Positions 45,606-53,452 of a stretch of 64,000 nucleotides of DNA are shown here, piece by piece; within the stretch, counting starts at the first letter, position 1, and each line of letters starts with the position of its first letter. This stretch comes from Methanococcoides sp. LMO-2 (GTDB lineage: Archaea; Halobacteriota; Methanosarcinia; Methanosarcinales; Methanosarcinaceae), in assembly GCF_038432375.1 (NCBI RefSeq), contig NZ_JBCAUS010000006.1:310001-374000 (forward strand), read 5' to 3'. The notes under the pieces are model-generated. The model ran no database searches and was not told the origin of the DNA. It was given only the letters and a program-made list of their open reading frames with translations. Made by a program: the position numbers and the translations under genes.

Positions 45606-46598
45606 TCAGAGCTTTTCAGCGATCTGGACAGCGTTCAGGGCAGCGCCCTTGAGAATCTGGTCACCGCAAACGAAGAACTCAAGACCGTGATCACCGAACA
45701 CGAGGTTCTGCCTGATCCTGCCGACCTCAACGTCGTACTTCTTGGTGGCAGTCAGCGGCATAGGGTAGACATTGTTCTCAATGTCATCCTTCAGTTCAAT
45801 GCCCTCGGTCTCGCCCAGAAGCTTCTTTGCATCCTCCGGAGAGATCGGCTTTTCGGTTTCTATCACGATGCTTTCACCGTGGACCCTCATTGTGGGGATC
45901 CTTACACAGGTACAGCTGATTGCCATATCAGGTTCACTGAAGATCTTCCTGGTCTCCCAGACGACCTTCATTTCCTCACGGGTGTAATCGTTGTCCTGGA
46001 AACTGTCGATGTGAGGAATGGTGTTAAAAGCAATTGGGTGAGCAAACACCTCATTCTTTACTTCCTTGCCATCCAAGTAATTCTTTGTCTCCTCTGTCAG
46101 TTCGCTCATTCCTGCAGCGCCAGCTCCACTGGTAGCCTGATAGGTGCTGATAATGACCTTTTTCAGACCATACTCCCTGTGCAGGTTGTACAGGGGAATT
46201 GCTGCAATTGCGGTTGTGCAGTTAGGATTTGCGATGAGCTTTGACTCACCGATGGCATCGGTATTGATCTCAGGAACCACCAGTGGCACTTCATCATCAT
46301 ACCTGAACGCACTGCTGTTGTCGACCACATAGCAGCCTGCATCTGTTGCCTTTTTGGCGTTCGCCTTACTCCAGCCACCGCTGATAGCAAAGAATGCGAT
46401 GTCAAGCTCTGAATAATCTGTATGATCCGCATTTTCAATGGTTATCACACCAGAGGGCGTCTCGATCGTCTTGCCTGCGCTTCTCTCTGATGCAAAAAGT
46501 CTCAGACTTTCCATTGGGAACTTCCTGTCATGAAGTACTTCGATGATTTCCCTGCCCACCGCACCGGTGGCGCCCATAATTCCTACCTTGTAACTCAT
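45606..46598 (-). CDS. asd: Aspartate-semialdehyde dehydrogenase
   Basis: 330 residues. It reduces aspartyl phosphate on the route to threonine, methionine and lysine. The NADP loop is GATGAVG, the catalytic Cys is in NPNCTTA, and FNTIPHIDSF and RIPTMRVHGESI are substrate-site segments. Length and wording are those of the bacterial-type enzyme rather than the longer archaeal type. The ATG at 46598 matches the family N-terminus (SYKVGIMG) and follows GGATGAT; a frame to 46658 is open but unsupported. The upstream promoter lies near the insertion at 46908. Confidence 0.94.
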   Translation of the reverse strand: MSYKVGIMGATGAVGREIIEVLHDRKFPMESLRLFASERSAGKTIETPSGVITIENADHTDYSELDIAFFAISGGWSKANAKKATDAGCYVVDNSSAFRYDDEVPLVVPEINTDAIGESKLIANPNCTTAIAAIPLYNLHREYGLKKVIISTYQATSGAGAAGMSELTEETKNYLDGKEVKNEVFAHPIAFNTIPHIDSFQDNDYTREEMKVVWETRKIFSEPDMAISCTCVRIPTMRVHGESIVIETEKPISPEDAKKLLGETEGIELKDDIENNVYPMPLTATKKYDVEVGRIRQNLVFGDHGLEFFVCGDQILKGAALNAVQIAEKL

Positions 46599-46898
46599 TT
46601 TGATCATCCGTTGATTGCTGGGAGCCCATGAAAACCCCGATCTTGTCGATTCCAGCATTTGTGTTATTGAAATAGTACGACTTTACTTCCGGAAGAACAA
46701 TGCTCCCGTATATATTTGCAACTCCACTTGCAAGTTTGGCTCTTGCTATATACCATACATATAGAAATATCCTGTCCTCGCTCTCATTTGAATATTGTGA
46801 TACATAATGACACAGTGAGCCTGATGATGGCGAAAATCAAATAAAAACCTTGCTAATTCAAACCAATGATCAAATAATAAAAAAATTAGTTCTAAAAG
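46599..46898 (-). promoter_or_regulatory. Upstream region of asd
   Basis: Holds no gene. On the minus strand AAATATATAC (about 46704-46713) is the best TATA box, placing the start near 46680 and giving a leader of about 80 bases. A short palindrome ACTTGCAAGT is present. The right part is A-rich and ends at the 9-bp duplication of the inserted element. Confidence 0.45.
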
Positions 46899-46907
46899 TA
46901 AAAATTA
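46899..46907. repeat. Left target-site duplication TAAAAATTA
   Basis: Nine bases directly before the left terminal inverted repeat. An identical copy (49885-49893) directly follows the right terminal repeat. A perfect 9-bp flanking duplication is the mark of transposase-type insertion. Confidence 0.85.
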
Positions 46908-46926
46908 GGGCTTGCCCATAAAGTCC
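46908..46926 (+). repeat. Left terminal inverted repeat
   Basis: GGGCTTGCCCATAAAGTCC. Its inner part TTGCCCATAAAGTCC is a variant of the TTGACCACAAAGTAG subterminal motif, so the terminal repeat seems to be the outermost unit of the array. Confidence 0.85.
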
Positions 46927-46928
46927 TC

Positions 46929-47123
46929 TTGACCACAAAGTAGTACGTTTGACCATAAACTCAAGAAATCAGCAACGTCCAATGCCTTTGATTTTTTAAA
47001 AATTGGACAAAATTCAAGCTTTTTTGACAAGGAACACAGCATCCGTATTTATATAAAAATTTGAAGAAAAATTGTAGCTTCTGATTTTTTTGACCATAAA
47101 GTCAAATTTTGACTATAAATTCT
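46929..47123. repeat. Left subterminal TTGAC motif copies
   Basis: Copies begin at 46929 (TTGACCACAAAGTAG), 46949 (TTGACCATAAACTCA), 47090 (TTGACCATAAAGTCA) and 47109 (TTGACTATAAATTCT). All are on the plus strand. They look like binding sites, perhaps for a transposase. Confidence 0.7.
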
Positions 47124-47405
47124 CTCTGTCATATGTGCGGCAACAGTTTATGGATTGAACTATTCATTTTGTCCGAAAAATGATTCAAATAGATGCAAAG
47201 TTGTTGATGTTTTCCCATAGATATGACCAAACCAGGATCACATCCAGTTGACAAAGGTCGGTTAGCTCCCACTCTTATATTCTACATTTTTTTAAGCAAA
47301 TGCGCTATTGGTTCAACATCTATATCCACACAGTTAACATATTTGTCCGATGTATTCATATACTTCCAACTAAAATATATTGTCAATGTTGGGGAGTTGT
47401 TATAG
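47124..47405. other. Gene-free left arm of the element and nosD-like promoter
   Basis: AT-rich, without a convincing gene. It contains TTTTGTCCGAAAAA (47167-47180), whose exact reverse complement occurs at 49620-49633, and a TATA-like AAAATATATTG about 30 bases before the nosD-like start. Confidence 0.55.
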
Positions 47406-48701
47406 ATGCAAGTGAAATCACATCACATTTTTTACATTGTAATGGCAATTGGTTTTTTAACTATGGTCTCAGGTAGTGCTGCGGCAGATACGATTAATGT
47501 TGACGATAGTGGGAGTGCAAATTATACTACCATACAGGCAGCAATTGACGCTGCAAACAATGGTGATACAGTTCTTGTTTATCCTGGAATCTATATTGAA
47601 AATGTAGATGTGAATAAAGAACTAACAATAACATCTCTGTCTGGAAATCCAAATGATACCGTTGTTCAGGCTGCGGATCAAACCAAGCACGTGTTCAATG
47701 TTACTTCAAACAATGTAACTATCGAGGGATTCGAAATTACGGGGGAATTATGGAAACAAGGCATCCATCGATTAGGGATTTGTCTATGTGGGGTTGAATG
47801 GTGCAACATTAACAATAATTCGCTATCAGGAAACAGAAGAGGTATCCTATTAACAACATCTAGCAGCAACAATATTGTTTTTAATAACAGTATTTTGTTC
47901 AGCGATAGTGGAATTTTATGTGGGGGTAATAACAACATAATAAAAAACAACCTTGCATTAGAAAATGGAGTCGGTATCAATGTACGTGGAAGTCACAACA
48001 ACATAACAAGTAATGTTGCATCGAACAATTTTATAGGCGTTATGGTAATTGATTGTAATAATAACACCATTAGCAGCAATGTCGTTGAGAGAAACAATGG
48101 CAGACACGGAATAGAAATCTCATTTGCTACTAACATTTTATTGTATAACAATAGCTTGAAGTCAAACAAAAATGAGGGGATATGTCTTGATTTTTCAGAT
48201 AATAATACCATAGAAAAGAATAATATCTCCTTTAGTGGAACAGACGGTGTCTTTTTGTTGATTTCAAACTACAATGTTTTGAATAATAATACCATCATGA
48301 ATAATTCAAATCATGGAATAGCTTTGAAAGATTGTGACAACACAATTCTTTCTAATAATAATGTAAATTCAAACAATGGAGATGGGATCCATATATGGGA
48401 AAAAGGATCCGAGATTGATTATGACGCTATTTTTGCATGGGGAGGTTCAATTGGTAACATTTTGATTGATAACATTGTTTCAAAAAATGCAGGTTATGGG
48501 ATATACATTGGAAATTTCAGTGTAAACAATACCTTAGACAATAATACTGTGGATTCTAATGGTAAAGATGACATTCATATCACTGATTTAGAAAATAATA
48601 TAATTGATACCCCCTCTCAGAAAGTTCCATATCCTGGTTTAATATTAATAATCGTGGTGTTTTTAGTTGCGTATTTGTGTAGGAGAAACAGTTCAAAATA
48701 A
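47406..48701 (+). CDS. NosD-like right-handed beta-helix surface protein
   Basis: 431 residues. A signal peptide (residues 1-27, HIFYIVMAIGFLTMVSGSAAA) is followed by DTINVDDSGSANYTTIQAAIDAANNGDTVLVYPGIY, the usual opening of NosD/PbH1 proteins. Many short Asn-rich rungs (NNNTI, NSNNG, NNTLDNN) make up the parallel beta-helix. The C-terminus is a Pro-Gly, hydrophobic helix and basic tail (YPGLILIIVVFLVAYLCRRN), resembling archaeal PGF-CTERM-like sorting signals though not exactly. It is expected on the cell surface; ligand unknown, and copper-related function is not implied. Cargo of the inserted element; composition is unlike its neighbours. Confidence 0.85.
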   Translation: MQVKSHHIFYIVMAIGFLTMVSGSAAADTINVDDSGSANYTTIQAAIDAANNGDTVLVYPGIYIENVDVNKELTITSLSGNPNDTVVQAADQTKHVFNVTSNNVTIEGFEITGELWKQGIHRLGICLCGVEWCNINNNSLSGNRRGILLTTSSSNNIVFNNSILFSDSGILCGGNNNIIKNNLALENGVGINVRGSHNNITSNVASNNFIGVMVIDCNNNTISSNVVERNNGRHGIEISFATNILLYNNSLKSNKNEGICLDFSDNNTIEKNNISFSGTDGVFLLISNYNVLNNNTIMNNSNHGIALKDCDNTILSNNNVNSNNGDGIHIWEKGSEIDYDAIFAWGGSIGNILIDNIVSKNAGYGIYIGNFSVNNTLDNNTVDSNGKDDIHITDLENNIIDTPSQKVPYPGLILIIVVFLVAYLCRRNSSK

Positions 48702-48953
48702 CTGTTTTTTGGGTTCTGAGATAAACCTACTCTATCTGCAACAAGGCCAACAGGAAAATCAAGAGTATGCACATGCATAATCTTGTTCCTATTTTGTTCG
48801 TTTATTTTTATTTAAAAACTCCCATTTCAAAAAATTCGTTGGTTTATCATTTTTTAGTTGCGACACATCAATGAAGTCTTAATCTCAAATATTACAATCA
48901 AATTTATGATTTTTGTTCATTCGAGAATAGGAAATGATTTGCTGGCACGTGAT
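48702..48953. other. Gene-free interval inside the element
   Basis: AT-rich sequence between the nosD-like stop and the internal TTGAC array. I see no gene, RNA or strong hairpin. Confidence 0.5.
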
Positions 48954-49028
48954 TTGACTACAAAGTAGGCTACTTGACTATAAAGTAGGGTATTTGCCCA
49001 CAATGTAGGGGACTTTATGGGCAAGCCC
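48954..49028. repeat. Internal copy of the right end: three 20-bp units plus terminal repeat
   Basis: Units TTGACTACAAAGTAG, TTGACTATAAAGTAG and TTGCCCACAATGTAG start about 20 bases apart (near 48954, at 48974 and 48994) and are followed by GGACTTTATGGGCAAGCCC (49010-49028). The whole block repeats the right end at 49810-49884. It could end a smaller element (46908-49028) carrying only the nosD-like gene. Confidence 0.8.
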
Positions 49029-49099
49029 ATATTCCAATTTAACATTTAATTGCCCACATACTAATTATTTTTAATATTATGTAACATATTTTCATATGG

Positions 49100-49552
49100 G
49101 TGTCTAAAGAAGAAGGTGAGAAGATCAAAACAACAGGCAAAATAATAATTCTCGTAGCCATTTAGTGTTTGGTGTATTTGTTAATTGCATCCCCTCTGCT
49201 CATACCACATATAGTCGCTGGACCTCCAGCTCCTTTTTTTGTAGTCGAGAACCATGATGTTTATGACCATAATGTGGTCATTGATGTATCAGATTCACAT
49301 AATACATCCATAATGTCAGAAACTTATAAACTAGAATCCAATAGTGAAATTGTTCGAAAAAGACCCTTGGGATTGAGGTTGCCACTATCAAAAGGCGAGT
49401 TTGCGTTTAATGTCACTGTGGATAACAAAACCATGGGAACATATAATGTAGAAATACCACACCGATATACAATGGTCGAGATAAAGCTATATTATGAAGA
49501 TTATACTGGAAATATGACTCTAATCACAGTAGAAGCGGTGGGAGTTGACTAA
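49100..49552 (+). CDS. Small membrane-anchored protein split by in-frame amber codon
   Basis: From GTG at 49100 the frame reads a charged N-terminus (SKEEGEKIKTTGK), then a hydrophobic stretch IIILVAI, TAG (49163-49165), CLVYLLIASPLLIPHIVAG, and an ectodomain of about 110 residues with several N-glycosylation-type sites. With the TAG read through, the N-terminus is a normal signal-anchor helix and the product is 150 residues. Stopped at TAG it yields 21 residues. The TTG at 49169 could start a shorter form lacking the charged segment. AT-rich TTTAATATTAT lies about 25-30 bases before GTG. Pyrrolysine in a membrane helix would be unusual, so decay is also possible. The family is unknown. Confidence 0.55.
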
Positions 49553-49809
49553 TCATCTTAGATAGGTCTACTTGAAAAACATCTCTGATAGTTCAACACA
49601 TTTTTGTCCAACTACACGTTTTTTCGGACAAAAACGGTATTTTTCGGTCAAACCGAATACTATATAGTTTTGCAAGAATCTTCTAAACATTTAATCCACT
49701 ACTTTTTGAGTTGCGGCAACCTTTACGAAATTGTAACATTCTATATTTTAAAATTAAAGCTATGATTTTGGCTATGCAAATGGGCGGAAATAGCTTGCCG
49801 ACATGCGAT
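49553..49809. other. Gene-free right arm of the element
   Basis: AT-rich, no gene. It includes TTTTTCGGACAAAA (49620-49633), the inverted partner of a sequence in the left arm, and a small hairpin TTCGGT-CAA-ACCGAA (49643-49657). Confidence 0.5.
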
Positions 49810-49884
49810 TTGACCACAAAGTAGGTTATTTGACTATAAAGTAAGGTAGTTGACCACAATGTAGGGGACTTTATGGGCAAGCCC
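49810..49884. repeat. Right end: three 20-bp subterminal units and terminal inverted repeat
   Basis: TTGACCACAAAGTAG (49810), TTGACTATAAAGTAA (49830) and TTGACCACAATGTAG (49850) have an exact 20-base period, followed by GGACTTTATGGGCAAGCCC (49866-49884). Confidence 0.85.
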
Positions 49885-49893
49885 TAAAAATTA
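49885..49893. repeat. Right target-site duplication TAAAAATTA
   Basis: Identical to 46899-46907 and directly adjacent to the right terminal repeat. It lies just upstream of the putative amt TATA box (TTTTAAATAAG, about 49899-49909). Confidence 0.85.
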
Positions 49894-49970
49894 GTTTATT
49901 TTAAATAAGATGAAGTCTACAGTAAGATTCCGTGTGCCTAATTGGATCGAAGGTACAGGAGTTACAACAA

Positions 49971-49994
49971 ATGGATAATTCAAGAAAAGTATAG
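49971..49994 (+). other. Eight-codon upstream frame ending in TAG, in frame with amt
   Basis: ATG at 49971, 9 bases after AGGAG, opens MDNSRKV and a TAG that abuts the ATG of amt. The two are in the same frame. It may be a leader peptide with re-initiation at amt, or the true amt start if UAG is read. The amt ATG itself has no ribosome site. Confidence 0.45.
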
Positions 49995-51395
49995 ATGAAC
50001 CGTGCCTGCTGGATATTGCTGGCACTTTTCGTCATATTTACAGCAACTACATTAACTGCATCCGCTGCAACCGTGGATGAAAACACGCAGGCAATTGCTG
50101 ATCTGGAAGCAGCACTTACATTTGTCTGGCTGCTGGTTGCAGGAGCAATAGTGTTCCTGATGCATGCAGGATTCTCATTGGTAGAGGTCGGGCTTACACG
50201 GTCCAAGAACACTGCCAATATCCTAATGAAGAATTTCATGACCATCTGTCTTGGCATTCTGGTATACTGGGCAGTGGGATGGGGTATCATGTATGGCGCC
50301 GATGCAGCAGGTCTGATAGGCATCGACCAGTTCTTCCTCAAAGGAGCTGACAACGCACTCTGGAACAGCTGGTGGTTCCAGATGGTCTTCGCAGCAACCG
50401 GAGCAACCATTGTATCAGGAGCAATGGCAGAGAGAACTGACCTGAAAGCTTACCTGCTATACACCATCGTACTTGTAGCATTTATTTACCCCGTATACGG
50501 ACACTGGGTCTGGAGCGGTGCTGACAAAGCCCTTCTCTCAGGTGCTGAAAGCCCGATCGTAAAGATCGTCGGAGTGGGATTCCACGACTTTGCAGGATCA
50601 GGAGTTGTACACTCAATTGGAGGATATGCAGCTCTTGCGGGAGTTATGCTTGTAGGTGCCAGGATCGGTAAGTTCAGGAATGGAAAACCGGTAGCTATTC
50701 CGGGCCACAACCTTACATTCGCATTCCTCGGCACCCTTATCCTGGCAGTCGGATGGATAGGTTTCAACGGAGGAAGTACACTTGACGGTAATGATGCATA
50801 CATGAACCTCGTGATCGCAAACACATTCATATCAGCAGCTGCCGGTGCAGTGACCGTGATGATGATCACATGGATCAAGAACGGCAAACCGGACCCCTCA
50901 CTTACTGCGAACGGCCTTCTTGCAGGTCTTGTGGCCATCACAGCACCATGCGGCTCGGTCAGCAACTGGGCAGCACTGGTAATAGGACTTGTAGGAGGTA
51001 TTGTAGTCTACAAAGGTGTGATGTTCAATGAGAATATACTGAAGCTGGACGACCCTGTGGGTGCAATTGCAGTACACGGTTACGCAGGTAGCTGGGGACT
51101 GTTGGCAGTAGGAATATTCTCAATAGGAATGGGCAACGGCATCCTTTCCGATGCAGCATATGCAGCAGAAGGTGTCGGACTGATCTACGGAGGCTACGGA
51201 CAATTCGTTATTCAGTTCGTAGGCATGGTCCTGAGCATCATATGGGGATTCGGGATCTCCTATATTGTGTTCAAAATGATCGATCTGATAGTCAGGATCC
51301 GTGTACCAGCAGGAGATGAGATCGCAGGTCTTGATCAAGTAGAACACGGCATCAGGGCATACCCCGAGTATGTACTAAACAGAGAGGAGGCCTGA
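49995..51395 (+). CDS. amt: Ammonium transporter Amt
   Basis: 466 residues. A signal-like first helix (residues 5-25) precedes eleven membrane helices. The pore has the twin His: VVHSIGG in helix 5 and AVHGYAGSWG in helix 10, and FHDFAGSG supplies the conserved Asp. Its trimer conducts ammonia; the glnK product plugs it when nitrogen is sufficient. glnK follows after 4 bases behind GGAGG. The promoter lies directly beside the right end of the inserted element. No NrpR-type GGTA-N6-TACC operator is visible upstream. Confidence 0.95.
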   Translation: MNRACWILLALFVIFTATTLTASAATVDENTQAIADLEAALTFVWLLVAGAIVFLMHAGFSLVEVGLTRSKNTANILMKNFMTICLGILVYWAVGWGIMYGADAAGLIGIDQFFLKGADNALWNSWWFQMVFAATGATIVSGAMAERTDLKAYLLYTIVLVAFIYPVYGHWVWSGADKALLSGAESPIVKIVGVGFHDFAGSGVVHSIGGYAALAGVMLVGARIGKFRNGKPVAIPGHNLTFAFLGTLILAVGWIGFNGGSTLDGNDAYMNLVIANTFISAAAGAVTVMMITWIKNGKPDPSLTANGLLAGLVAITAPCGSVSNWAALVIGLVGGIVVYKGVMFNENILKLDDPVGAIAVHGYAGSWGLLAVGIFSIGMGNGILSDAAYAAEGVGLIYGGYGQFVIQFVGMVLSIIWGFGISYIVFKMIDLIVRIRVPAGDEIAGLDQVEHGIRAYPEYVLNREEA

Positions 51396-51399
51396 TAAT

Positions 51400-51738
51400 A
51401 TGCAGAAGATAGAAGCCATCATAAGGCCCACGAAAATACATGATGTTAAGGCTGCACTGGAGAATGCAAAATTCGAGAGTATGACCATAACAGATGTCAC
51501 CGGACGTGGGAAACAGAGAGGAATGGTCCATCAGTGGAGAGGACGTGAGTATTGTGTAGACCTGCTGCCCAAGATCAAGGTAGAGATCGTGGTCCCGGAA
51601 GCAAAGGTGGATGAAGTTGTCGATATAATCATGGAGAACGCTTCAACCGACGAAGTTGGAGACGGGAAGATCTTCATATACCCGGTCGAAAGGGTCATCC
51701 GGATACGAACAGGTGAGACAGACGGGGACGCACTCTAA
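51400..51738 (+). CDS. glnK: Nitrogen regulatory protein P-II (GlnK)
   Basis: 112 residues, a trimeric sensor of ATP/ADP and 2-oxoglutarate. It has the start MQKIEAIIRPTKIHDVK, the T-loop region GRGKQRGMVHQWRGREYCVDLLPK and the C-loop VIRIRTGE. A Tyr is present after the loop (REY); whether it is the modified residue is unclear. The gene is coupled to amt with GGAGG 8 bases before its ATG, the standard pair. Confidence 0.95.
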   Translation: MQKIEAIIRPTKIHDVKAALENAKFESMTITDVTGRGKQRGMVHQWRGREYCVDLLPKIKVEIVVPEAKVDEVVDIIMENASTDEVGDGKIFIYPVERVIRIRTGETDGDAL

Positions 51739-51765
51739 AGTGCACCCCAGTTCTTATTTTTTACT
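51724..51765 (+). terminator. Terminator of amt-glnK
   Basis: GGGG and CACT pair with AGTG and CCCC around CTAA (51724-51748, one bulge), overlapping the glnK stop, followed by AGTTCTTATTTTTT. Confidence 0.65.
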
Positions 51766-51867
51766 TCCTTTCCTTTTCTTTTTTCCGAGGATTTGTTTCT
51801 GAGCAGAAGCTGAATAAGTCCTCACAAAATCCGTGCATTTAATTATCATCAGGACATTTTATCCCAC

Positions 51868-53415
51868 ATGAAATTCACAAAGAGACCACTTCTATTGATG
51901 ATACTGGACGGATGGGGATACTCCCCTGAAGACAAAGGGAATGCCATCGCTCTGGCCAATACCGCTAACCTTGACAGGCTGGTAGAAGAGTATCCTGACA
52001 CACTCCTCACTGCCTCCGGAGAGGCTGTCGGACTGCCTGAAGGGCAGATGGGTAATTCCGAAGTAGGACACCTCAACATCGGAGCAGGACGTGTTGTCTA
52101 CCAGGACCTCACCCGTATCAACAGGGATATTGCCAACGGCGATCTCTTTAAGAATCCTGTATTGCTGGAAGCCATAAACAATGCAAAGGAAAAACGTTCA
52201 GACCTGCATTTGATGGGACTTTTTTCTTACGGCGGCGTCCACAGCCACATGAACCACATGCGTGCCTTGATCGAGTTTGCGAAGAACGAAGGACTTGACA
52301 GGATATACATACACACATTCCTCGACGGTCGTGATGTTCCGCCAAGGGCAGCCCTTGATGACATGAAAGAGCATGTGAAATTCTGCGAATCCACAGGATG
52401 TGCAAAGACAGCGACCGTTTCCGGCAGGTATTATGCCATGGACAGGGACAAACGCTGGGACCGGACGCAGCTGGCGTATGATGCACTCACACAGGGAATC
52501 GGGTTCAAAGCAGATGATCCCGTATCCGCTGTATCAGACGGTTATGAAAGAGGCGAGGATGACGAGTTCATCAAACCTACGGTAATTGTCGATGAGAATG
52601 GAGAACCTGTTGCCACTGTAAAAGACAACGATTCTGTGATCTTCTTCAACTTCAGGCCTGACCGTGCAAGACAGCTTACATACGCATTCGTCAACGATGA
52701 TTTCGATGGATTCGAACGCAAGGTACACCCTGATGTCCATTACGTCTGTATGACCGAATATGACGAGAAGCTCACTGTGCCCATTGCATTCCCTCCTGAG
52801 GAACTTAAGAACACACTGGGAGAAGTGCTCAGCAAGGGAGGTGTCAAGCAGTTACGCATTGCGGAAACCGAAAAATATGCCCATGTGACCTTCTTCTTCA
52901 ACGGCGGAGTGGAAAAGCAGAACGAAGGCGAGGAAAGATGCATGATACCTTCCCCGAAGGTCGCCACCTATGACCTCAAACCTGAGATGAGCGCATACGA
53001 GGTCACCGAGGAACTGATCAAGAGGATCGATTCCGATGCTTATGACGTGATCGTACTGAACCTGGCTAACATGGACATGGTAGGCCACACAGGAATAATG
53101 GAAGCTGCAATCAAGGCAGTGGAAACCGTTGACGATTGTGTCGGAAAGATCGTCGAGCACCTGCTGGAAAAAGGCGGAGAGACCATGATCATGGCAGACC
53201 ATGGAAATGCTGAAAAGATGATCGATTACTGCACACCGGAAGGGTGTGTCCACACTGCACATACAAGCAATCCTGTACGCTTTGTGTACGTAACAAAGGA
53301 GAAGGGGATCTCACTTTCAAAAGGCAGCCTCCCGGATGTGTCACCAACCATCCTGAATGTCCTGGGAATAGAGCAGCCGGAAGAGATGACAGGACACTCA
53401 CTGATCAAAAAATAA
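51868..53415 (+). CDS. gpmI: 2,3-bisphosphoglycerate-independent phosphoglycerate mutase
   Basis: 515 residues, the full bacterial-type GpmI length. It interconverts 3- and 2-phosphoglycerate in glycolysis and gluconeogenesis using two Mn ions. The N-terminus has ILDGWGY; the phosphorylated Ser is in [43 protein letters not shown] and [12 protein letters not shown] hold metal and substrate ligands. Many archaea use the unrelated ApgM, so the bacterial form may be acquired, but composition is normal. It shares a terminator with fen1. Confidence 0.95.
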   Translation: MKFTKRPLLLMILDGWGYSPEDKGNAIALANTANLDRLVEEYPDTLLTASGEAVGLPEGQMGNSEVGHLNIGAGRVVYQDLTRINRDIANGDLFKNPVLLEAINNAKEKRSDLHLMGLFSYGGVHSHMNHMRALIEFAKNEGLDRIYIHTFLDGRDVPPRAALDDMKEHVKFCESTGCAKTATVSGRYYAMDRDKRWDRTQLAYDALTQGIGFKADDPVSAVSDGYERGEDDEFIKPTVIVDENGEPVATVKDNDSVIFFNFRPDRARQLTYAFVNDDFDGFERKVHPDVHYVCMTEYDEKLTVPIAFPPEELKNTLGEVLSKGGVKQLRIAETEKYAHVTFFFNGGVEKQNEGEERCMIPSPKVATYDLKPEMSAYEVTEELIKRIDSDAYDVIVLNLANMDMVGHTGIMEAAIKAVETVDDCVGKIVEHLLEKGGETMIMADHGNAEKMIDYCTPEGCVHTAHTSNPVRFVYVTKEKGISLSKGSLPDVSPTILNVLGIEQPEEMTGHSLIKK

Positions 53416-53422
53416 GGATATT

Positions 53423-53450
53423 AAAAACTGGCAGGAAACTGCCATTCTTA
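53423..53450. terminator. Shared terminator between gpmI and fen1
   Basis: TGGCAG-GAAA-CTGCCA (53429-53444) lies between convergent genes. The plus strand continues TTCTTATAT and the minus strand GTTTTTAATATCC. Confidence 0.7.
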
Positions 53451-53452
53451 TA

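Larger units (their letters stand above)
46908..49884. mobile_element. Non-autonomous inserted element, 2977 bp, with 19-bp terminal inverted repeats
   Basis: The ends are GGGCTTGCCCATAAAGTCC (46908-46926) and its exact reverse complement GGACTTTATGGGCAAGCCC (49866-49884), flanked by TAAAAATTA on both sides. Inside both ends lie tandem copies of a TTGACYAYAAAGTAG motif. A third, internal copy of the right terminal repeat sits at 49010-49028. The interior is visibly AT-rich, with AAT, ATT and ATA codons that neighbours avoid. It carries a NosD-like gene and a small membrane gene but no recognisable transposase or integrase, so mobilisation must come from elsewhere. I cannot assign an IS family. 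Removing it would restore one TAAAAATTA between asd and amt. Confidence 0.8.

Noticed and set aside
47223-47405. 60-residue frame in the left arm of the element
   Set aside because: It has no ribosome site and spans the likely nosD promoter.
48954-49028. TTGAC repeat array as a CRISPR
   Set aside because: The period is 20 bases with only 5-base gaps and the units vary. There are no spacers, and the array abuts a terminal inverted repeat.
49885-49994. NrpR nitrogen operator upstream of amt
   Set aside because: I looked for GGTA-N6-TACC and GGAA-N6-TTCC forms and found none.
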